Origin: Pseudoxanthomonas dokdonensis | GTDB lineage: Bacteria > Pseudomonadota > Gammaproteobacteria > Xanthomonadales > Xanthomonadaceae | Direction of reading: 5' to 3' | Length of the DNA: 64,000 nucleotides | NCBI RefSeq assembly: GCF_001431405.1 | Contig: NZ_LDJL01000008.1 | Coordinates: 28,707-92,706 of the forward strand | Translations under genes and position numbers: made by a program | Notes under the pieces: generated by a model | Told to the model about the DNA's origin: nothing | Seen by the model: only the letters and a program-made list of their open reading frames with translations | Database searches by the model: none | Shown here: in pieces, positions 57,753 through 64,000 of the stretch | How positions within the stretch are numbered: position 1 is the stretch's first letter | Layout of the letters: every line of letters starts with the position of its first letter

Positions 57753-58706
57753 TCACGCGGCGACAAAGAGAGCCAAGGCTGATTCCAGCGCGGCACGCTG
57801 CCGCTGCGGATCGTACCAGCGGGCGTCCAGTTCGCCGCGCAGCCAGGTCAACTGGCGTTTGGCCAGCTGGCGGGTGGCGAAAATGGCGCGATCACGGAAC
57901 TCCGCCGCCGAGGTCGCGCCGTCCAGGTGTTCCCAGGCCTGGCGGTAGCCGACCGCGCGGATCGCCGGTAGATCCAGCGGTTCGGCCACTGCCTGCAAGC
58001 CGGGCAGCTGGCGCAGCTGGCGGACTTCGTCGAGGAAGCCGGCCGCCAGCATCTGATCGAAGCGCTGTTCGATGCGCGTATGCAGGGTACGGCGCTGTTC
58101 TGGCGCCAGCACCAGCTTGAGCACGCGGAACGGCGGCCGCTGCAGGCGCGATTCGGCCTGCCATGCGCTGATCGGTTTGCCACTCAAACGGTACACCTCC
58201 AGCGCCCGCTGGATGCGCTGCGGATCACCTGGCTTGATCCGCGCGGCAGCCAATGGATCGATGGCCGCCAGCTGCTCATGCATGCGCGCCCAGCCCTGCT
58301 GCGCGGCTTCGGCCGCGATCTCCGCGCGGGTCGCGGGGTCGGCCTCGGGCATCGGCGACAGCCCTTCCAGCAGCGCCCGGAAATACAGCCCGGTGCCGCC
58401 AGCCAGGATTGGCAACCGGCCACGTCCGGCGATGGCCTGCATCGCCTGCCGGGCATCGCTGGCGAAATCAGCAGCCGAATAACGCTGCCAAGGCTCGCGG
58501 ATATCGATCAGGTGATGCGTCACCGTCTGCCGCTCCAGCGCGCTCGGCTTGGCCGCGCCGACATCCAGGCCCCGATAGACCAGCGCCGAATCGACGCTGA
58601 CGATCTCACCCCCCAGGCGCTGCGCCCATTCCAGCGCCAGTGCGGTCTTGCCCGATGCCGTCGGCCCCATCAGGGCGATGGCGATCGGGCGTGGATCATG
58701 TGACAT
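57753..58706 (-). CDS. miaA: tRNA dimethylallyltransferase
   Basis: A 317-residue enzyme. The P loop is [20 protein letters not shown] (residues 11-30), [19 protein letters not shown] and [19 protein letters not shown] follow, and [18 protein letters not shown] lies in the middle. It adds an isopentenyl group to A37 of tRNAs reading U-starting codons. It lies 20 bp after putP. Order miaA-hfq-hflX is the canonical arrangement. Confidence 0.96.
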   Translation of the reverse strand: MSHDPRPIAIALMGPTASGKTALALEWAQRLGGEIVSVDSALVYRGLDVGAAKPSALERQTVTHHLIDIREPWQRYSAADFASDARQAMQAIAGRGRLPILAGGTGLYFRALLEGLSPMPEADPATRAEIAAEAAQQGWARMHEQLAAIDPLAAARIKPGDPQRIQRALEVYRLSGKPISAWQAESRLQRPPFRVLKLVLAPEQRRTLHTRIEQRFDQMLAAGFLDEVRQLRQLPGLQAVAEPLDLPAIRAVGYRQAWEHLDGATSAAEFRDRAIFATRQLAKRQLTWLRGELDARWYDPQRQRAALESALALFVAA

Positions 58707-58726
58707 GGACGTGGGTGATCGCCGGA

Positions 58727-60214
58727 TCAGTAGCCGTTGGCGTGCAGCTCGGCATCGACTTCATCGAAGGTCGCCTGCACCTGCGCCGGCGGCTGCTTGC
58801 CGAGCAGGCTGACCACCACGATGGCCAGGGTGGCGGCAATGAAGCCAGGCACGATTTCATACAGGCTGCTGCCGGTCTGCTTCCACAGGATCACCGTCAG
58901 CGCGCCGACCACCACGCCGGCAAGCGCGCCATTGCGGGTCATCCGCTTCCAGAACAGCGACAACATCACCACCGGGCCGAATGCGGCACCAAAGCCGGCC
59001 CAGGCGTAACTGACCAGGCTGAGCACGCGGCTGTCGGGGTCGCGGGCGATCCAGATCGACAGCAGCGCGATGGCCAGCACCATCAGGCGGCCGACCCAGA
59101 CCAGCTCCTTCTGGCCGGCATCCTTGCGCAGGAAGCCTTTGTAGAAATCCTCGGTCAGCGCGCTGGAGCAGACCAGCAACTGGCACGACAAGGTGCTCAT
59201 CACCGCCGCCAGGATGGCCGACATCAGGATGCCGGCGACCCACGGGTTGAACAACTGGGTGGCCAGCGAAATGAAGATGCGTTCGCGGTTCTCGTTGACC
59301 ATGCCGGCATCCTGCGGATTGGCCGCGTAGTAGGCGATGCCGAGCAGACCGACGCTGACCGAACCCAGCATGCACAGGAACATCCAGCTCATGCCGATGC
59401 GCCGCGCCTGCGGAATGGTCTTGACGCTGTCGGCGGCCATGAAGCGGGCCAGGATATGTGGCTGGCCCATGTAGCCCAGGCCCCAGGCCAACGCCGAAAT
59501 CACCGCGATGACGCCGCCCTTGCCGATCCATTCGAGCCGGCCGGGGTCAACCTGGCGAATCAGTTCGACACTGTGTTCGAAGCCGCCGTTGTGCATCAGC
59601 ACGATGATCGGGGTCAGCAGCAGCGCGAAGATCATCAGCGTGGCCTGCACGGTGTCGGTCCAGCTCACCGCCAGAAAGCCGCCGACCAGGGTATAGATGA
59701 TGGTCGCACCGGCGCCCAGCCACAGCGCATACGAATACGGGATTCCGAATACCCCCTGGAACAGGGTCGCACCGGCGACGATGCCCGAGGCACAGTAAAC
59801 GGTGAAGAACACCAGGATCACCAGCGCCGACACCAGCCGCAGCACCCGGTTGTGGTCGGCAAACCGATGGGTGAAATAGTCCGGCAACGTCAACGCGTTG
59901 TTGGCGCGCTCGGTATACACCCGCAACGGGCCGGCAATGAAGCTCCAGTTGACCCAGGCGCCCAGCAACAGGCCGATGGCGATCCACGATTCAGACACGC
60001 CGGTCAGATACAGCGCGCCGGGCAGGCCCATCAGCAGCCAGCCGCTCATGTCCGAGGCGCCGGCCGACAGGGCGGTGACGTAACCGCCCAGCGAGCGTCC
60101 ACCCAGGATGTAGTCATCAAACGTCTTGGTCGAGCGCCAGGCCCAGAATCCGATGCCCACCATGGCGACGAGGTACAGAGAAAAGGTGACGAGCAGCGGT
60201 GTACTGACGGTCAT
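58727..60214 (-). CDS. putP: Sodium/proline symporter
   Basis: A 495-residue SSS-family transporter with about 13 membrane segments. It starts with a family-typical [19 protein letters not shown] and [20 protein letters not shown], and has [19 protein letters not shown] and the sodium-binding regions ASDMSGWLL and [20 protein letters not shown]. The sequence follows E. coli PutP closely, so proline uptake with sodium is likely. It sits between folP and miaA, breaking the usual gammaproteobacterial spacing. Confidence 0.92.
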   Translation of the reverse strand: MTVSTPLLVTFSLYLVAMVGIGFWAWRSTKTFDDYILGGRSLGGYVTALSAGASDMSGWLLMGLPGALYLTGVSESWIAIGLLLGAWVNWSFIAGPLRVYTERANNALTLPDYFTHRFADHNRVLRLVSALVILVFFTVYCASGIVAGATLFQGVFGIPYSYALWLGAGATIIYTLVGGFLAVSWTDTVQATLMIFALLLTPIIVLMHNGGFEHSVELIRQVDPGRLEWIGKGGVIAVISALAWGLGYMGQPHILARFMAADSVKTIPQARRIGMSWMFLCMLGSVSVGLLGIAYYAANPQDAGMVNENRERIFISLATQLFNPWVAGILMSAILAAVMSTLSCQLLVCSSALTEDFYKGFLRKDAGQKELVWVGRLMVLAIALLSIWIARDPDSRVLSLVSYAWAGFGAAFGPVVMLSLFWKRMTRNGALAGVVVGALTVILWKQTGSSLYEIVPGFIAATLAIVVVSLLGKQPPAQVQATFDEVDAELHANGY

Positions 60215-60412
60215 GAAGGGCCCCTTGCAGAAAAACAGCGACCGAGCTTAACGCAAGCAGCCCGCCAACCCCAGCCAGACCCGGTGAACTCACGTCGCTG
60301 GCGGCAAAAGCAGCCAAGATCGCTCAACTCCGCTCAAATCAAGCATCATTCTGGCTCTCTGGCGCAAATCTGAATGCCTGCCTCATTTCGACAGGACGAC
60401 CGACACACCGGC

Positions 60413-61312
60413 TCAGTCGTCTTCCGGCCACAGCGGTTGGGCGGCGGAGGCTGTCTGCCGCGGCAATGCCACGGCCGATACCGCGTTCCACACCGCCAGC
60501 GCATCCACCATCGCGGCGACGTCGTGGACGCGCAGCAACATCGCCCCGCGCTGGGCGGCAATCAGATGCGCGGCGACCGAACCGGCCACCCGCTCGCTGG
60601 CCCGTTCACGGCCGGTCAGTTCGCCAATGCTGCGTTTGCGTGACAGCCCCGCCAGCACCGGCACGCCCAGTTCGCTGAAGCGCTGCAGCTGTGCCAGCAG
60701 TGCCAGATTGTGGGCGGTAGTCTTGCCGAAGCCGAAACCCGGATCGATGACGATGTTCTTTTTGCTGATCCCGGCCATCTCGGCGGCAAAAATGCGCTCG
60801 GCGAGAAACCGATGCACGTCGCCGACCACATCGTCGTACGCCGGTGCATCCTGCATCGACCGGGGTTCACCCAGCATGTGCATCAGCACCACTGGTACAC
60901 CGGCTTCGGCGGCAGCCTGCAGTGCGCCATCACCGCGCAGGCCACGGACGTCATTGATCATGCCGGCGCCGGCCCTGACCGCTGCGCTCATCACTTCCGG
61001 TTTGCAGCTGTCGATGCTGATCGGCACGTCGGTTTGCCGCGCCAGTTGCTCGATGACCGGAATGACCCGTCGCAATTCTTCCGCCAGCGGCACGTCGGCC
61101 GCGCCGGGCCGGGTCGATTCACCGCCAATATCGAGGATGTCGGCGCCTTGCGCCACCAGCTCCAGCGCGTGAGCAATCGCGGCATCGGTCGTATCGTGGG
61201 CACCACCATCGGAAAACGAATCCGGGGTGACATTGACGATGCCCATCACTCGTGGGCGATCGAGCTTGACGATGCGACCTGCGCAATCCAGCTGCGGTGT
61301 GGTATCGAACAT
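60413..61312 (-). CDS. folP: Dihydropteroate synthase
   Basis: A 299-residue TIM-barrel enzyme of folate synthesis. It has VMGIVNVTPDSFSDGG, DILDIGGESTRPGA, the pterin-binding PISIDSCKPEV, NDVRGLRGDGAL, VLMHMLGEPRSMQ and KNIVIDPGFGFGKTT. It joins p-aminobenzoate to the pterin and is the sulfonamide target. The ATG at 61312 is preferred to a TTG at 61318 because AGGA lies 9 bp before it. It follows the small glycine-zipper gene by 2 bp. Confidence 0.97.
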   Translation of the reverse strand: MFDTTPQLDCAGRIVKLDRPRVMGIVNVTPDSFSDGGAHDTTDAAIAHALELVAQGADILDIGGESTRPGAADVPLAEELRRVIPVIEQLARQTDVPISIDSCKPEVMSAAVRAGAGMINDVRGLRGDGALQAAAEAGVPVVLMHMLGEPRSMQDAPAYDDVVGDVHRFLAERIFAAEMAGISKKNIVIDPGFGFGKTTAHNLALLAQLQRFSELGVPVLAGLSRKRSIGELTGRERASERVAGSVAAHLIAAQRGAMLLRVHDVAAMVDALAVWNAVSAVALPRQTASAAQPLWPEDD

Positions 61313-61314
61313 GA

Positions 61315-61482
61315 TCAATCTTTCCTGAGGTGCGCGACCAGCATACCGACGGCAAACGCAAGCGCGATACCCATGCCGATACCCAGGGCCAGACTGCCGA
61401 AGGCGACACCGACGCCCGCACCCACGGCAATGCCGACGCCCAGACCGGCACCGATCGCATTTTCCTTGTTCCTGCTGTTCAT
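61315..61482 (-). CDS. Small glycine-zipper membrane protein between ftsH and folP
   Basis: A 55-residue protein. After a short polar start (MNSRNKENAIG), residues about 11-50 are a repeated glycine pattern (GAGLGVGIAVGAGVGVAFGS, then LALGIGMGIALAFAVGMLVA) and a final basic HLRKD. Two short hydrophobic hairpin helices with GxxxG packing are likely. The stop is 2 bp from the folP ATG, so it is translated with folP. Similar glycine-zipper miniproteins are widespread without known function. The start is the ATG at 61482. Confidence 0.75.
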   Translation of the reverse strand: MNSRNKENAIGAGLGVGIAVGAGVGVAFGSLALGIGMGIALAFAVGMLVAHLRKD

Positions 61483-61513
61483 CGCTGCGGATGTTTCCGC
61501 TGACTCTGCATGC

Positions 61514-61541
61514 AAAAAGGCCAGAGCGAACTCTGGCCTTT
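61514..61541 (-). terminator. Intrinsic terminator of ftsH
   Basis: AAAGGCCAGAG (61516-61526), loop CGAA, CTCTGGCCTTT (61531-61541). On the minus strand a run of five T follows the stem. It lies 40 bp after the ftsH stop and before the glycine-zipper gene, so folP expression may depend on readthrough or its own promoter. Confidence 0.85.
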
Positions 61542-61580
61542 CAACGTTGCTTTGGCAAGCCAACCAGGCTGCCGCGGTGC

Positions 61581-63518
61581 TCAGGTCTGGGCGGCAGGCC
61601 CTGCAATCGGCGGCAATGGTCGGCTGTCGCCGCCACCGCCCTTGCCATCCTTGTTTTCCGGCTTGGTCCAGCCTATCGGCGGCGGCGGATCCCGGCCTTC
61701 CATGATCGCGTCGATCTGCGGCACGTCGATGGTTTCGTACTCCAGCAACAGCTGTGACATGGTGTGCAGCTTGTCCAGGTTTTCGGTCAGCAGCTGCTTG
61801 GTCCGGGTGTAGGCCTTGTCGAGGATGGTACGCACGACCTCGTCAATCCGGCGCGCGGTTTCGTCGGACACGTTCTTGTGCTGGGTCACCGAGCGGCCAA
61901 GGAACACTTCGTCCTCTTCCTCGCCGTAGGCAATCGGTCCCATCTCGTCGCTCAGGCCCCACTTGGTGACCATGTTGCGCGCCATCTTGGTCGCCCGTTC
62001 GATGTCGTTGGAAGCACCGGTGGTGACCTTGTCGGCACCGAAAATCAGTTCTTCCGCGACCCGTCCGCCATACAGCGAGCACAGCTGCGATTCGATCGCG
62101 ACCCGGTTCAACGAATACTTGTCGCCTTCGGGCAGATACATGGTCACGCCAAGGGCGCGGCCACGCGGGATGATGGTGACCTTGTAGACCGGATCATGCT
62201 CAGGCACCAGGCGGCCGACAATGGCGTGGCCAGCCTCGTGATAGGCGGTCAAGGTCTTCTCGTCCTCGCTCATCGCCATCGAGCGACGTTCGGCACCCAT
62301 CAGGATCTTGTCGCGGGCGCGATCGAAATGATCCATCCGCACTTCTTTCTCGTTGCCGCGGGCGGCGAACAAGGCGGCCTCGTTGCAAAGATTGGCCAGG
62401 TCGGCACCGGAGAATCCGGGCGTACCGCGGGCAATGACCATCGGCTCGACATCGTCAGCCAACGGCAGCTTGCGCATGTGCACGCGCAGGATCTGTTCGC
62501 GACCCTTGACGTCGGGCAGGCCGACCACGACCTGGCGGTCAAAACGGCCCGGGCGCAGCAGCGCCGGATCCAGCACGTCGGGACGGTTGGTGGCGGCGAT
62601 GACGATCACGCCCTCGCCTCCTTCAAAGCCGTCCATCTCGACCAGCAGCTGGTTCAGGGTCTGCTCGCGCTCGTCATGACCACCGCCGAGACCGGCACCA
62701 CGGTGACGACCGACCGCATCGATTTCGTCAATGAAGATGATGCATGGCGCATGCTTCTTGGCCTGCTCGAACATGTCGCGGACGCGGCTGGCGCCGACGC
62801 CGACGAACATCTCGACGAAATCGGAACCGGAAATGCTGAAGAACGGCACCTTGGCCTCGCCGGCGATGGCCTTGGCCAGCAGCGTCTTGCCGGTACCCGG
62901 CTGGCCGACCATCAGCACGCCGCGCGGAATCTTGCCGCCAAGCTTCTGGAACTTGCTCGGGTCGCGCAGGAACTCAACCAGCTCGCCGACTTCTTCCTTG
63001 GCTTCATCACAGCCGGCAACGTCGGCAAAGGTCACCTTGATCTGGTCTTCGCCCTGCAGTTTGGCCCGTGACTTGCCGAAACTCATCGCGCCCTTGGCAC
63101 CGCCACCACCACCCTGCATCTGGCGCATGATGAAAATCCAGAAGCCGATGATCAGGATGACCGGCAGGAAGTTGAGCAGGATCGCACCGAAGGAGATGCC
63201 GCTATCGGGCTTCTCGCGGGTGATCTGCACGTTCTTGCTGACCAGCACATCGATCAGCTTGTCATCGGTCGGCCCATAGACCGTGCCGCTGGTGCCGTCG
63301 CTGCGCTTGTAATTAATGGCATTGGTGGTGAAGTTGGTGTCATTGGTGAAATCGACCGACGACACGCGACCGTTGTTGACCTCGCCGAGGAACTCGGAAT
63401 AGGTGATTTCAGAGGCACCGGTGCCCGGGCCCATCTTCGGGGAGAAGCTCTGGAACACCACCATCAACACGATGGCGACGACTACCCACAGCAATAGATT
63501 CTTGGTCAAGTCGTTCAT
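61581..63518 (-). CDS. ftsH: ATP-dependent zinc metalloprotease FtsH
   Basis: A 645-residue membrane protease. Two membrane helices (about residues 7-23 and 112-131) flank a periplasmic domain. The AAA+ module has Walker A GQPGTGKT (205-212), Walker [12 protein letters not shown] and the second region of homology with [20 protein letters not shown]. The zinc site is HEAGH (427-431) with a distal Asp. It degrades membrane and regulatory proteins such as LpxC and sigma-32. Two ATG codons (63524 and 63518) are possible; [11 protein letters not shown] matches related genera. HflK and HflC are encoded nearby. Confidence 0.96.
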   Translation of the reverse strand: MNDLTKNLLLWVVVAIVLMVVFQSFSPKMGPGTGASEITYSEFLGEVNNGRVSSVDFTNDTNFTTNAINYKRSDGTSGTVYGPTDDKLIDVLVSKNVQITREKPDSGISFGAILLNFLPVILIIGFWIFIMRQMQGGGGGAKGAMSFGKSRAKLQGEDQIKVTFADVAGCDEAKEEVGELVEFLRDPSKFQKLGGKIPRGVLMVGQPGTGKTLLAKAIAGEAKVPFFSISGSDFVEMFVGVGASRVRDMFEQAKKHAPCIIFIDEIDAVGRHRGAGLGGGHDEREQTLNQLLVEMDGFEGGEGVIVIAATNRPDVLDPALLRPGRFDRQVVVGLPDVKGREQILRVHMRKLPLADDVEPMVIARGTPGFSGADLANLCNEAALFAARGNEKEVRMDHFDRARDKILMGAERRSMAMSEDEKTLTAYHEAGHAIVGRLVPEHDPVYKVTIIPRGRALGVTMYLPEGDKYSLNRVAIESQLCSLYGGRVAEELIFGADKVTTGASNDIERATKMARNMVTKWGLSDEMGPIAYGEEEDEVFLGRSVTQHKNVSDETARRIDEVVRTILDKAYTRTKQLLTENLDKLHTMSQLLLEYETIDVPQIDAIMEGRDPPPPIGWTKPENKDGKGGGGDSRPLPPIAGPAAQT

Positions 63519-63630
63519 CCTCATGGACTCCGGGGTTCCCTGCTTGAATGGATTGCGTCCAGCATTGTCACGTCATCTCACCTTACTTCATCTGAACATG
63601 TCGGTTGCGCACACGCCGGGCGGCGGCAGC

Positions 63631-64000
63631 TCAACCGACTGCACGCTTGCCACGACCCAGGGCATAGACCTCGGGCGAACGCTTGCGTGAGGCGTCGGGT
63701 TTGCGGATGACCACCTTGTCGTAACGCTGGCGGAGTTCGCGCACGTACTCGTCAAAACCGGTGCCCTGGAACAGCTTGATCAGGAAAGTACCGCCCGGTT
63801 TCAGGTGCCGGTCGGCGAAATCCATGGCCAGCTCCGCCAGATACATCGCCCGGGGCTGATCCACCGCACCCACCCCACTCTTATTGGGGGCCATATCGGA
63901 CAGCACAAGGTCCACCGGCTGGCCGTCCAGCATGCTTTCAAGTTCCGATAACACGCTGTCTTCCCTGAAGTCGCCGTGAAGAAACTCGACTCCGGCCAGC
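63631..64000 (-). CDS. rlmE: 23S rRNA U2552 2'-O-methyltransferase, C-terminal part
   Basis: The gene runs off the right edge; about 123 C-terminal residues are in the window. Seen: VDLVLSDMAPNKSGV with the catalytic-site Asp, DQPRAMYLAELAMDFADRHL, and the strand GGTFLIKLFQGTGFDEYVRE that carries the catalytic Lys. KPDASRKRSPEVYALGRG ends it. This is the RrmJ/FtsJ pattern. It methylates U2552 of the large subunit. The position 112 bp before ftsH on the same strand is the classic rlmE-ftsH order. Confidence 0.93.
   Translation of the reverse strand, partial: LAGVEFLHGDFREDSVLSELESMLDGQPVDLVLSDMAPNKSGVGAVDQPRAMYLAELAMDFADRHLKPGGTFLIKLFQGTGFDEYVRELRQRYDKVVIRKPDASRKRSPEVYALGRGKRAVG

Overview
The window is high-GC chromosomal DNA of a gammaproteobacterium, most likely of the order Lysobacterales (Xanthomonadales). 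This rests on gene order: rlmE-ftsH-folP and miaA-hfq-hflX-hflK-hflC-DUF2065-purA are the classic gammaproteobacterial strings. It also rests on Lysobacterales-like content: an M2 (ACE-like) lipoprotein peptidase, a MOSC/hydrolase pair, and a minCDE locus followed by a YrbL-like gene. No rRNA, tRNA, prophage, IS element or CRISPR array was seen.

Region 1 (1-14.8 kb) is a polyamine and beta-alanine catabolic locus. It holds two gamma-glutamylpolyamine synthetases (PuuA/PauA type), a PuuB oxidase, a PuuC aldehyde dehydrogenase, a PuuD gamma-Glu-GABA hydrolase and a PuuR/PauR-type cupin regulator. Two class III aminotransferases are present, one cut by the left edge. A bauA-ald-mmsA operon fits beta-alanine to malonate semialdehyde to acetyl-CoA, with alanine dehydrogenase recycling the pyruvate amino acceptor. 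An MHS-type transporter, an isochorismatase fold protein and a tautomerase are embedded without an assigned role.

Region 2 (14.8-27.2 kb) is mixed housekeeping: a repeat-rich intergenic stretch, rlmKL, a MOSC protein, an amidase, tesB, an ECF sigma factor fused to a membrane domain, an EF-hand protein, bpt, a secreted EEP-family lipoprotein and purT. Region 3 (27.2-42.5 kb) holds a compact SPFH-Arc-DUF4177 operon behind a promoter with a perfect palindrome, a D,D-carboxypeptidase-like protein, an AlkA-like glycosylase, a DesK-like two-component system, minCDE, an orphan HExxH protein, a YrbL-like protein, an M2 peptidase and a Bcr-type efflux pump.

Region 4 (42.6-49.3 kb) starts with a tandem glycine riboswitch controlling gcvP. 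A cluster of three toxin-antitoxin modules follows: AbrB-Doc with a degenerate Doc active site, an Arc-like/ParE pair, and HipBA. Region 5 (49.3-64 kb) is a Na+/H+ antiporter, a DAO-family oxidase, then the conserved purA-hflCKX-hfq-miaA string, putP, and folP-(small glycine-zipper protein)-ftsH-rlmE, cut by the right edge. The membrane protease FtsH and its SPFH partners HflK/HflC therefore lie within 10 kb of each other.

Many long reading frames on the opposite strand of these genes are high-GC shadows and are not annotated.
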